In this document: positions 55,841 through 62,875 of the stretch, piece by piece
How positions within the stretch are numbered: position 1 is the stretch's first letter
Layout of the letters: each line of letters starts with the position of its first letter
Source of the DNA: an uncultured Collinsella sp.
GTDB lineage: Bacteria > Actinomycetota > Coriobacteriia > Coriobacteriales > Coriobacteriaceae
NCBI GenBank assembly: GCA_959600835.1
Contig: CAUGNQ010000005.1
Location: forward strand, 1 to 62,875
Reading direction: 5' to 3'
Length of the DNA stretch: 62,875 nucleotides
Notes under the pieces: model-generated
The model's database searches: none
The model's input: the letters and a program-made list of their open reading frames with translations, nothing else
What the model was told of the DNA's origin: nothing
Position numbers and translations under genes: made by a program

Positions 55841-56533
55841 ATGGAACAACACCAGCATTATCAGAGCCTGCAAGATCAGGCATACAGCGCATTGCGCTCC
55901 AAGATTATCTATGCCGAGCTCAAGCCCGGCACGCGTCTTTCGGCGATTGGCCTGGAAAAAGAGACAGGAATCGGGCGAACGCCCATTCGCGAGTCCTTTG
56001 TGCGTCTGCGCGAGCAGGAGCTGGTGGAAACGCGTCCCAAGAGCGGCACCTACGTCTCTAAGATCAGCATGGAGCGCGCCGAGAACGCTTGTTTCTTGCG
56101 CGAGAAACTCGAGAGAAGTGTGCTCATTAAATGCTGCTCTGCCGCCACGCCCGAGCAAAAGCATCGGCTCGGGCAGATTCTTGCCGAGTCTGAGTCGCTC
56201 GACCATAGCGAAACGCGTCGCTTTTTCGATCTGGACAACCTGTTCCATGAGACGTGTTTTGAGATTGCCGGTCGCCATATGTTGTGGGATTGGATGAAGA
56301 GCATCAACACGCATTTTGAGCGATACAACTGGTTGCGTATGGTGTCGCAGGATCTGGATTGGGAGCCGATTCGTCGACAGCATCGCCGGATTCTCGAGGC
56401 CATTAAGAGTGGCGATACCGACGCGGCGAGCTATCTGGCAGAGATACACCTGCACCTGATGCCCGAGGAGCAGGGCCCGGTTATCGCCTTGCATCCCGAC
56501 TATTTCGAGCTGCCCAAAGACTCGGCTATCTAG
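55841..56533 (+). CDS. GntR-family regulator (FCD/FadR-type)
   Basis: The protein has 230 residues. The N-terminal winged helix (LKPGTRLSAIGLEKETGIGRTPIRESFVRL) is typical of GntR. The all-helical C-terminal domain carries an FCD-like pattern with likely metal-binding His/Asp (LDNLFHETCFEIAG, RRQHRRILEAI, EIHLHL). The start context GAGGGCTTTAGCTTT is a modest ribosome site. A -10-like GATAGTAT lies near 55784. It may control the flavoprotein gene upstream; evidence is only proximity. Confidence 0.9.
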   Translation: MEQHQHYQSLQDQAYSALRSKIIYAELKPGTRLSAIGLEKETGIGRTPIRESFVRLREQELVETRPKSGTYVSKISMERAENACFLREKLERSVLIKCCSAATPEQKHRLGQILAESESLDHSETRRFFDLDNLFHETCFEIAGRHMLWDWMKSINTHFERYNWLRMVSQDLDWEPIRRQHRRILEAIKSGDTDAASYLAEIHLHLMPEEQGPVIALHPDYFELPKDSAI

Positions 56534-56655
56534 CCCATCATCGCATCTGCTCAAGACGCAAAACGATGCTGCTCACCTACAGCGTTTTGCAACCGAAATT
56601 ATTAAAAATGCCTAAAATGGCTCAGGTTGCCGACAATGGGGAAACGGGGTGCGCT

Positions 56656-57678
56656 ATGGCGCAGATGAGAATCAAGGACATTGCCGCCGAGGCGGGCGTG
56701 AGCCCGGCCACGGTTTCGCGCTACCTCAACAACCGCCCCGGGCAGATGACCGAGGAGACCCGCGCCCGCATCGCAGCGGTTATCGAACGCACCGGCTATC
56801 GCCCGTGTGCCGCCGCGCGCAATCTGCGCAGCTCGCGCACCAATCTCATCGGCGTGATCCTGGCCGACATTGGCAACCCGTTCTCGAGCGCCGTGCTCGA
56901 GGGCCTTTCCGCCAGCGCCGCTGCGCGCGGCTGCTCGCTTATGACGGCCATTAGCGGCAATGACCCCGCCAAGGAGGCCGAATCGCTCACCAGACTTATC
57001 GATGCCGGTGTGGACGGCCTGATCGTCAACACCTGCGGCGGCAACGACGAGGCAATCGCCGCGGCAGCGGGACGCTTGCCCGTCGTGCTGCTCGACCGCG
57101 ATGTTGCCGACGGTGGCATCGATCTGGTGACCTCCAACAACCGTGAGCTGGTCGCCGGCCTGGTAGACACCTTGGCTGTCGCGGGCAGCGAGCGCCTGTG
57201 CCTGCTCACCGAGGCAAGCGACGACAGCCCTGTGCGTCGCGAGCGTGCCGAGGCCTTTGCCGACGAGCTTGCGCGACGCGGCCTTGCGGGTGAGGTCGTC
57301 ACCCTGGCCGATGGTGGCGTCGAGGGTGTCAGTCGCCTGGACGAGACCATCCGCGGCTATGCGGGTAAAAAGCTCGGCCTCATTGCCGTCAACGGCTTGG
57401 TTTTCCTGCGCCTGACCGAGGCGCTGGCCCAGCTGGGGCCCTCGTTGCCGGCGGGTCTCAAGATTGCAACGTTTGACGACTATCCCTGGAACCACGTCCT
57501 CTTTGGCGGTGTGACCACGGCAGCGCAGGACACTCTTACCATTGCCGAGCGCGTAGTCGAGCGCCTGTCCGAGCGTATCGACATCGTTACCACTACGGTG
57601 GGCGATGCCGCAAAGCTCGCCCCCAAGCGCATCGAGATCCCCGGTCACATCGAACACCTCGCTTCGACCTCGCGCTAG
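56656..57678 (+). CDS. LacI-family regulator 2
   Basis: The protein has 340 residues. The N-terminal helix-turn-helix MRIKDIAAEAGVSPATVSRYLNN and the sugar-binding domain with ILADIGNPFSSAVLEGL are complete. The ATG at 56656 has a weak GGGG upstream; the ATG at 56665 is an alternative. No sugar operon is adjacent, so the target is unknown. The promoter of the toxin-antitoxin pair begins inside its last codons. Confidence 0.92.
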   Translation: MAQMRIKDIAAEAGVSPATVSRYLNNRPGQMTEETRARIAAVIERTGYRPCAAARNLRSSRTNLIGVILADIGNPFSSAVLEGLSASAAARGCSLMTAISGNDPAKEAESLTRLIDAGVDGLIVNTCGGNDEAIAAAAGRLPVVLLDRDVADGGIDLVTSNNRELVAGLVDTLAVAGSERLCLLTEASDDSPVRRERAEAFADELARRGLAGEVVTLADGGVEGVSRLDETIRGYAGKKLGLIAVNGLVFLRLTEALAQLGPSLPAGLKIATFDDYPWNHVLFGGVTTAAQDTLTIAERVVERLSERIDIVTTTVGDAAKLAPKRIEIPGHIEHLASTSR

Positions 57679-57705
57679 TCTGTGTGATAATATATAGACA
57701 ATGTC
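57663..57705 (+). promoter_or_regulatory. Promoter and candidate autoregulatory site of the MntA/HepT-like pair
   Basis: TTCGAC (57663-57668), a 17-base spacer and an extended -10 TGTGATAAT (57683-57691). The short palindrome GACAATGTC (57697-57705) sits at the expected start site. GGAGG follows 6 bases before the ATG at 57721. Confidence 0.6.
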
Positions 57706-57720
57706 ATACAGGAGGTATCC

Positions 57721-58215
57721 ATGGCTGCGTCTGTGCTGAGTGTGCGAGTGGACTCGTCAATTAAAGATTCATTTGCCGAGCTGTGCGAAGAACTTGGCAT
57801 GACTTCGTCTGTTGCGGTCAATATGTTTATGAGACAGATGCTGCGCGAGCGCTCACTGCCGTTTGTTCCTTCACTCGGTAAAAGCTCTGCGAGCGAAAGC
57901 GTCGCGGCGGGCATTTTGGATACTGCCCAGATTGAGTCCGCCGTCCGCGAGGCAGCCAGCTCGATTCCCGCCATCAAAACCGTGATTCTTTTTGGTTCGT
58001 ATGCCCGTGGCGAAGCGCGTGCCGATAGCGATATCGACTTACGTCTCGAAGTTGATCGCGAGCAGGGCTTTGGTCTTTTCGCGTTGTCGGCGTTTGGTGA
58101 GGCGGTGCGCAAAGAAACTGGGAGGCAGGTTGATCTTGTCTCGAGCGACCATCTTGATGCCGATCTTGCCGCGGTAATCGAGCGCGAAGGAGTGATCCTT
58201 TATGATCGCGCGTAA
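57721..58215 (+). CDS. RelB/DinJ-like domain fused to an MNT nucleotidyltransferase (MntA-like antitoxin)
   Basis: The protein has 164 residues. Residues 1-48 (VLSVRVDSSIKDSFAELCEELGMTSSVAV) read as a ribbon-helix-helix domain of the RelB/DinJ antitoxin type. Residues 70-164 are a minimal nucleotidyltransferase with GSYARGEARADSDID, fitting GSx10DxD (Gly92, Ser93, Asp104, Asp106). MntA antitoxins AMPylate and silence HepT toxins. Here the added DNA-binding part would explain promoter repression. It overlaps the HEPN gene by 14 bases. Confidence 0.88.
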   Translation: MAASVLSVRVDSSIKDSFAELCEELGMTSSVAVNMFMRQMLRERSLPFVPSLGKSSASESVAAGILDTAQIESAVREAASSIPAIKTVILFGSYARGEARADSDIDLRLEVDREQGFGLFALSAFGEAVRKETGRQVDLVSSDHLDADLAAVIEREGVILYDRA

Positions 58216-58573
58216 GTCAGACGGCCTCCGCGCCCAAGAGGTCTTGGACGCCATCTCTGAAACGAACGAGCGCATCAAGGCTTTTGATATCACCGAGGAC
58301 CAGTTTCTGCATGCGAATGACGTGCGGACGAGGGCGTTGGCGGACTCCCTTTTGATGTGCGCGCTTAGGGTGACGGAAGAAGCGGGCAAGTTGTCGGAAC
58401 GCTCGCAGCGGCTTCATCCCGAAATTGAGTGGCGTGGAATTATCGGCATGAGAAATTACCTCGCGCATGATTACGGCAATGTCGACCGATCGGTTGTTTG
58501 GGATGCGGTGACGATGGAGTTCCCAGCGCTGGAACGAGCGTGTAGGCAAATTGTTTCCGAATCTGAACGCTAG
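58202..58573 (+). CDS. HEPN-domain protein, HepT-like toxin
   Basis: The protein has 123 residues and is all-helical. The ribonuclease motif Rx4HxY is RNYLAHDY (Arg84, His89, Tyr91), the HepT signature; the Tyr is the residue AMPylated by MntA in studied systems. The ATG at 58202 lies inside the antitoxin gene, so translation is coupled. HepT-like toxins cleave RNA or tRNA ends. A truncation is not seen. Confidence 0.9.
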   Translation: MIARKSDGLRAQEVLDAISETNERIKAFDITEDQFLHANDVRTRALADSLLMCALRVTEEAGKLSERSQRLHPEIEWRGIIGMRNYLAHDYGNVDRSVVWDAVTMEFPALERACRQIVSESER

Positions 58574-58626
58574 CCATTCGTTCGTGACCGCCTGCTCGCG
58601 CACGTTTTTTGAGCGCTTGATACGCT

Positions 58627-58642
58627 TTAACCCTGCGGAAAC
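58627..58642 (+). promoter_or_regulatory. Candidate GlnR box before glnA
   Basis: TTAAC, six bases, GAAAC. This fits the actinobacterial GlnR half-site pattern gTnAC-n6-GaAAC at nine of ten core positions. A -10-like TAGTAT lies about 15 bases on. The site is 66 bases before the glnA start. Confidence 0.5.
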
Positions 58643-58707
58643 ATTTTTCTGCGATAGTATCTGCGGTATAGACCAGTCGAAACCCGCCCGAAAGAAAGGG
58701 GAGCGAC

Positions 58708-60045
58708 ATGAACCAGCAGAACATCGATTACGTACTCCGCTCCGTAGAACAGCGTGACATCCGCTTTGTGCGTCTGTGGTTTGTCGACATTCTCGGCCGC
58801 CTCAAAAACTTTGCCATTAGCCCCGAGGACCTCGAGGTCGCATTTGAGGAGGGCATTGGCTTTGACGGCTCGGCCATCGAGGGCTTTGCCACGCCCGAGG
58901 AAGCCGACATGCTGGCGTTCCCTGATGCCTCGACCTTCCAGATTTTGCCGTGGCGTCCGAGCCACAACGGCGTCGCCCGTGTGTTCTGCGACGTGTGCAC
59001 TCCCGATCGCGAGCCCTTCGCCGGCGACCCGCGCGCTGCGCTGCGCCGCATGTTCCATAAGGCCGAGAAGGCCGGCTACCTGCTCAACGTTGGTGCCGAG
59101 CTGGAGTACTACTATTTCCCCGACGAGCGCACGCCCGAGCCGCTCGACAACGTGGGCTACTTCGATCTTTCGGTGAGCGACGCCGCGCGCGACCTGCGTC
59201 GCAACACGGTCCTTACGCTCGAGAAGATGTCCGTGCCCGTGGAGTACACCTTCCACGCCGCCGGTCGCTCGCAGCACGGCATGAGCCTGCGCCACGCCGA
59301 GGCCCTGAGCATGTCCGACGCCATTACCACGGCCAAGCTCATCATTAAACAGCAAGCTTACGAGAGCGGTTGCCACGCCTCCTTTATGCCCAAGCCGTTG
59401 GCGGGCGAGGACGGCAGCGCCATGTTTTTGCATCAGTCGCTGTTCGACCACGACGGCAACAACGTCTTTTGGGGCGAGGCCGACGAGAGGTACCATCTCT
59501 CCGACGTCGCCAAGCACTACATGGCCGGTATCTTGGCGCACGCGCGCGAGATCAGCGCCATCACCAACCCCACCGTCAACTCGTACAAGCGCATCACCAC
59601 GGGTGGCGACTCCGTGCCGCAGTACGCCACGTGGGGCCTGCGCAACCGCGCGAGTATGGTCCGTATCCCGGTCTACAAGCCCGGCAAGCCGCTGTCCACG
59701 CGCATCGAGCTGCGCAGTCCCGACCCCATGGCCAACCCGTACCTGGTCAACGCCGTCACGCTGGCGGCTGGTCTGGACGGCATCGAGCGCAAGCTGGAAC
59801 TCCCGCCCGAGGCCACGGCCGAGACGCTCAAGCTTACCGACCGTCAGATGGTCGAGGCCGGCTACGCGCCGCTGCCGCGCTCGCTCAAAGAGGCGCTCGA
59901 CGTGTTTGAGGACTCGCAGTTTATGAAGGATGCTCTCGGCGAGCACATCCACAGCTTCTTCCTCAAAAAGAAGCGCGACGAGTGGCATAAGTTTGAGTCT
60001 ACGATCACCGAGTGGGAGATCAAGCACTACCTGGCGAACTCCTAA
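58708..60045 (+). CDS. glnA: Glutamine synthetase, type I
   Basis: The protein has 445 residues. It makes glutamine from glutamate, ammonia and ATP in a dodecamer. Landmarks are GFDGSAIEGF, the metal-site AELEYYYF, FMPKPLAGEDGSAMFLHQSL, NSYKRI and the glutamate-binding RIELRSPDPMANPYL. The short form without the adenylylation Tyr loop belongs to the GSI-alpha group. AAAGGGGAG precedes the ATG. A GlnR-like gene follows after 50 bases. Confidence 0.97.
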   Translation: MNQQNIDYVLRSVEQRDIRFVRLWFVDILGRLKNFAISPEDLEVAFEEGIGFDGSAIEGFATPEEADMLAFPDASTFQILPWRPSHNGVARVFCDVCTPDREPFAGDPRAALRRMFHKAEKAGYLLNVGAELEYYYFPDERTPEPLDNVGYFDLSVSDAARDLRRNTVLTLEKMSVPVEYTFHAAGRSQHGMSLRHAEALSMSDAITTAKLIIKQQAYESGCHASFMPKPLAGEDGSAMFLHQSLFDHDGNNVFWGEADERYHLSDVAKHYMAGILAHAREISAITNPTVNSYKRITTGGDSVPQYATWGLRNRASMVRIPVYKPGKPLSTRIELRSPDPMANPYLVNAVTLAAGLDGIERKLELPPEATAETLKLTDRQMVEAGYAPLPRSLKEALDVFEDSQFMKDALGEHIHSFFLKKKRDEWHKFESTITEWEIKHYLANS

Positions 60046-60095
60046 TCGCGCTGGCTTGTTCCAGTACGATTGAGCTCATTTCTTTGGAGGCCGAT

Positions 60096-60758
60096 ATGTC
60101 CGAAAAGAGTGCCCTGTTCATGGCGCGCACGACGCGCTTCCACGAGTTTGCCCGCAGCTTGACGACTACCCTGGGTGTCGAGGTGAGCCTGGCAACCCCT
60201 GATTCGCCAACTGCGGCGCACGACTTTGACCTGCTGATCCTCGATTCCGACGGCATCCGCAGCGACCGCATCGATCAGATTGCCAAGTGGCTTGACGATC
60301 GCGGCGGTGTCCCCATGTTGGTGATCGTCGACGATGAGGCGCTCGGTACCCTGCGCCTGCCGAATCACGCGCATGCCGACTTTGTGTGCCCCACGGCGAC
60401 GCCCAACGAGCTTAAGGCTCGCGCGCAGCGCCTGATGGGCGAGGAGGAGACCGTCACCGCCGACGATGTGCTCAACATCGATAACCTCGAGATTAACCTG
60501 GCTACCTACCAGGTGACACTCGATAACGAGCCCATCGACCTGACGCTGATGGAGTACTCGCTGCTGAGCTTTTTGGCGACGCACCCCAACCGCGCCTACA
60601 GCCGTGAGGTGCTGCTGCACCGCGTGTGGGGCTTTGAGTACTGCGGCGGCACGCGTACCGTCGACGTGCACATTCGACGCATCCGCTCCAAGGTGGGCCC
60701 GCAGATTGCAGCGCACATCACCACCGTCCGCGGCGTGGGATATCTGTTTAAGGACTAG
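60096..60758 (+). CDS. GlnR-like orphan OmpR-family regulator
   Basis: The protein has 220 residues. The C-terminal winged helix (about 120-220) is a normal OmpR domain (SREVLLHRVWGFEYCGGTRTVDVHIRRIRSK). The N-terminal receiver is degenerate: the acidic pair near residue 10 is missing and the conserved Lys is not found, though Asp50 remains. This resembles actinobacterial GlnR, which works without a kinase. Position next to glnA and the candidate box at 58627 support a nitrogen role. The ATG at 60096 has TTTGGAGG upstream. Confidence 0.82.
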   Translation: MSEKSALFMARTTRFHEFARSLTTTLGVEVSLATPDSPTAAHDFDLLILDSDGIRSDRIDQIAKWLDDRGGVPMLVIVDDEALGTLRLPNHAHADFVCPTATPNELKARAQRLMGEEETVTADDVLNIDNLEINLATYQVTLDNEPIDLTLMEYSLLSFLATHPNRAYSREVLLHRVWGFEYCGGTRTVDVHIRRIRSKVGPQIAAHITTVRGVGYLFKD

Positions 60759-60762
60759 ATTT

Positions 60763-60798
60763 CCACCACAAAGGGGACAGGCACCTTTGTGGTGGTTT
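60763..60798 (+). repeat. GGGACAGGCACC hairpin
   Basis: CCACCACAAAGG and CCTTTGTGGTGG form a perfect 12-bp stem around a loop with GGACAGGCA, followed by TTTT. It may serve as the terminator of the GlnR-like gene and belongs to a hairpin type seen at 49593 and 62461. Confidence 0.7.
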
Positions 60799-60913
60799 TG
60801 ACGCAGGTGCGGGTTCCTTTCGAGTTTGCAGCAGAACTTAAGCCTTCCTAAAAGATTGCGTTCTCGTACACGTACGCCCGCATATTGGGGTACAACTCAA
60901 CGTGAACAATGAT

Positions 60914-60944
60914 GGCCCGCCACATGTTTGGCGGGCCTTTGGTT
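60914..60944 (+). terminator. Terminator-like hairpin in front of htrA
   Basis: GGCCCGCCA/TGGCGGGCC with loop CATGTT is followed by TTTGGTTATT. It lies only 30 bases before the htrA start, so it could insulate or attenuate that gene. Confidence 0.6.
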
Positions 60945-60966
60945 ATTTGACGAAAGGATCGCAGCT

Positions 60967-62433
60967 ATGAGCGAGAACGATTCCCAGCGTCCCCAGGATG
61001 CGGGCAACGCCGGCGAGACCCAACAGCAGCCGCGTGTGCAGGTAGAGTCGACGCCTGCCGACAGCAACATTCCCTACGTGCAGGCCTACGACACGCAGAC
61101 CGGAAAGCCGCTGGGCAGCCAGCAGGTTGTAAACAAGCACACAGTGGTCAAGACTAAGACCAAAAAGCTGCCGATCTTTATTACGGCGCTTGCCGGTTGT
61201 GCCTGCGGCGCCCTGCTGGTCATTGCGCTCATTATGAGCGGCACGCTCAACATTGGCGGCGGAAAGAATGCCGTGACGGCGGGTGCTTCGGGTTCATCGA
61301 CGCAAAAGATTACGATTGATTCCGAGGACACCACGCTGGCCGAGGCCGTTTCTGCCAAGGCGTTGCCCTCCGTGGTTTCCATTACCGCCACTTCGAGCGG
61401 CAGCCAGAATGGCTCGCTTTCGCAGTCTGCCGACGAGTCGGACAGCTCGGGCAGCGTCGGCTCGGGCGTGGTGCTCGATACCGAGGGCCACATCCTCACC
61501 AACAACCACGTGGTCGATGGCTATGACCAGTACGTGGTGACCATGGACGACGGCACCACCTATGAGGCCGAGTTCGTGGGCAACGATGCTTCGAGCGACC
61601 TGGCCGTCATCAAGCTCAAGGACGCCGACGCCTCCAAGCTCACGCCGATCGAGATCGGTGACTCCTCCAAGCTCAACGTGGGCGAGTGGGTCATGGCGAT
61701 CGGTTCGCCCTTCGGCAACGAGCAGTCTGTCTCCACGGGCATTGTGTCGGCGCTGTATCGCTCCACGGCCATGAGCTCTACCAACGGTAACACCATCTAT
61801 GCCAACATGATCCAGACCGATGCCGCCATCAACCCGGGCAACTCCGGCGGCGCGCTCGTTAACGACAACGGCGAGCTGGTGGGCATCAACTCGCTCATCG
61901 AGAGCTACTCGGGCTCCAGCTCGGGCGTGGGCTTTGCCATTCCCGTTAACTACGCCAAGAACATTGCCGACCAGATTATTGACGGCAAGACGCCGGTTCA
62001 TCCGTACCTGGGCGCCACGCTTTCGAGCGTCAACGCGCTCAATGCCCGCACCAACAAGCTGAGCACCGATAGCGGCGCGTACGTGGCGAGCGTCGTCGAG
62101 GACGGTCCCGCCGCCAAGGCCGGCATCCAGGAGGGCGATGTCATTACCAAGCTGGGCGACGACGAGATCACGAGCGCCGATGGCCTGATCATTGCGCTGC
62201 GCAGCCATGAGGTGGGCGAGAAGGTCGAGATCACGCTCATGCGCGGCAAGGAAGAGAAGAAGGTCACCGTCGAGCTGGGCTCCGATGAGAAGCTGCAGAA
62301 CCAGCAGCAGGACGACAGCGCGACTGACACCGGCAACGGCGGTATTACCGACGAGCAGCTGCGTCAGTATCTGGAGGAGCTGCTTGGCCAGCAGGGCCAG
62401 GGTCAAGGCCAAGGCTATGGCCAGGGTTTCTAA
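60967..62433 (+). CDS. HtrA/DegP-type serine protease with PDZ domain
   Basis: The protein has 488 residues. The cytoplasmic N-terminus (1-66) is hydrophilic. One membrane helix (about 68-91) follows, then an external trypsin-like domain with the triad His181 (LTNNHVVDG), Asp211 (SSDLAVIKL) and Ser293 (NPGNSGGALVN). A PDZ domain (about 335-430) and a Gln/Gly-rich tail end the protein. It degrades misfolded envelope proteins. The ATG at 60967 with GAAAGGA upstream is preferred to an earlier start. A perfect terminator follows. Confidence 0.93.
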   Translation: MSENDSQRPQDAGNAGETQQQPRVQVESTPADSNIPYVQAYDTQTGKPLGSQQVVNKHTVVKTKTKKLPIFITALAGCACGALLVIALIMSGTLNIGGGKNAVTAGASGSSTQKITIDSEDTTLAEAVSAKALPSVVSITATSSGSQNGSLSQSADESDSSGSVGSGVVLDTEGHILTNNHVVDGYDQYVVTMDDGTTYEAEFVGNDASSDLAVIKLKDADASKLTPIEIGDSSKLNVGEWVMAIGSPFGNEQSVSTGIVSALYRSTAMSSTNGNTIYANMIQTDAAINPGNSGGALVNDNGELVGINSLIESYSGSSSGVGFAIPVNYAKNIADQIIDGKTPVHPYLGATLSSVNALNARTNKLSTDSGAYVASVVEDGPAAKAGIQEGDVITKLGDDEITSADGLIIALRSHEVGEKVEITLMRGKEEKKVTVELGSDEKLQNQQQDDSATDTGNGGITDEQLRQYLEELLGQQGQGQGQGYGQGF

Positions 62434-62460
62434 CGAGCCGTATTGCACATATCGAAGCCA

Positions 62461-62498
62461 GAGGGGCTGTCCCGCCAACGCGGGACAGCCCCTCTTTT
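62461..62498 (+). terminator. Terminator of htrA
   Basis: GAGGGGCTGTCCCGC and GCGGGACAGCCCCTC form a perfect 15-bp stem with loop CAAC, followed by TTTT. It also carries the GGGACAG core of the dispersed hairpins. Confidence 0.92.
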
Positions 62499-62681
62499 CG
62501 CGATGATCCCTTGGAGACGGAGGAAAACGGATCATTTAGAACTGGCAAGGGCATGGTTTAATCGCGCGATCCACCCCAGTCTGGCGGCTGCCGATTCGGT
62601 GCGGTTCGAAAGGGTTATTCGGCGCCATGGTGACCGGTGGTACTCTTGTATCCGTTTGAAATCGAGCGAAGGAGTGCCGCT

Positions 62682-62875
62682 ATGGAGCAATCGAGCCTGT
62701 TTGGTGACGGCGTGGACATCGATACCGAAACGCCCGCGAGCGTGGATGCCGCCGCACCGGCCGATGCCCGTGCCCAGGCGGCGGCGCGTGCGGCCGAGCT
62801 GCGCCACGAGCTCGATTACCACGCCTATCGCTACTACATGCTCGATGCGCCCGAGATCACGGACGCCGCCTTTGA
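62682..62875 (+). CDS. ligA: NAD-dependent DNA ligase, N-terminal fragment (runs off the window)
   Basis: Only the first 64 residues are in the window. After an unusual acidic leader of about 40 residues (MEQSSLFGDGVDIDTETPAS) the Ia-domain signature appears as LRHELDYHAYRYYMLDAPEITDAAFD, which contacts NAD in LigA. The leader is longer than in most homologs. AAGGAG precedes the ATG. The identification rests on this N-terminal motif alone. Confidence 0.85.
   Translation, partial: MEQSSLFGDGVDIDTETPASVDAAAPADARAQAAARAAELRHELDYHAYRYYMLDAPEITDAAF

Noticed and set aside
62532..62822. A minus-strand gene over the start of ligA
   Set aside because: The plus-strand frame has a clear ligase motif and ribosome site, and the minus frame has neither.

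Overview
The window reads as chromosomal DNA of a GC-rich gut actinobacterium of the Coriobacteriia, most likely Collinsella. This rests on codon use with strong G/C third positions, on the set of genes (two FeoA plus FeoB, Lar lactate racemization, an actinobacterial-type GlnR-like regulator beside glnA), and on intergenic repeats that look familiar from that genus. It is inference; no search was run. I see no phage, no complete insertion sequence with a transposase, no CRISPR array and no rRNA. About 50 protein genes, four tRNA genes and one clear pseudogene are supported, and the last gene (ligA) runs off the right edge.

Layout. 1-305: tail of a tRNA-associated repeat. 306-4.3 kb: SPFH protein, rlmH, proC, a small membrane protein and serS. 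4.4-8.8 kb: a hypothetical gene, three identical tRNA-Arg(ACG) genes with a 191-bp tandem duplication, an 813-residue protein with TPR-like repeats, and tRNA-Ser(GCT). 8.8-15.5 kb: envelope and phosphate signalling, with a D,D-carboxypeptidase gene divergent from a VanRS-like pair, then pstB with a PhoB/PhoR-like pair. 15.7-17.8 kb: a compact tyrosine-kinase module (Wzz-type modulator, BY-kinase, CpsB-type phosphatase). 17.8-30.8 kb: an acetyltransferase, htpG, a tandem pair of YhgE/Pip-type membrane proteins, an EamA transporter, an M20 amidohydrolase, a decayed MFS gene and hisS. 31-33.8 kb: PEP carboxylase.

34.7-39.3 kb: lactate racemization. larA and a LarD-type channel are on the plus strand. 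larB, a short larC and a tetR gene are on the minus strand. larE is not in the window. 39.4-42.1 kb: serB and aspS. 42.4-48.9 kb: a lactose-type operon with a LacI regulator, an EbgA-like and an EbgC-like beta-galactosidase subunit and an APC permease. Three copies of one palindromic operator surround the operon promoter. 49.3-53.2 kb: a variant HPr and the ferrous iron genes feoA, feoA, feoB and a Cys-rich membrane peptide, with two candidate operators. 53.7-57.7 kb: an Old Yellow Enzyme-type flavoprotein, a GntR regulator and a second LacI regulator. 57.7-58.6 kb: a MntA/HepT-like toxin-antitoxin pair whose antitoxin carries an extra RelB/DinJ-like N-terminus. 58.7-62.9 kb: glnA, a GlnR-like orphan regulator, htrA and the start of ligA.

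The most unusual content is intergenic. At least six families of palindromic elements occupy the gaps. In two of them the stem sequences differ almost completely between copies while pairing is kept and loop motifs are conserved: 20529-20690, 26023-26187 and 28747-28836; and 33866-33990 with 36807-36925. That pattern of compensatory change suggests selection on folded RNA or single-stranded DNA rather than on primary sequence. Separately, three of the four tRNA genes (two of the three tRNA-Arg copies and the tRNA-Ser) are followed, after the terminator, by a short reverse-complement copy of their own T-arm. A REP-like triple hairpin has been inserted and tandemly duplicated behind one of them.
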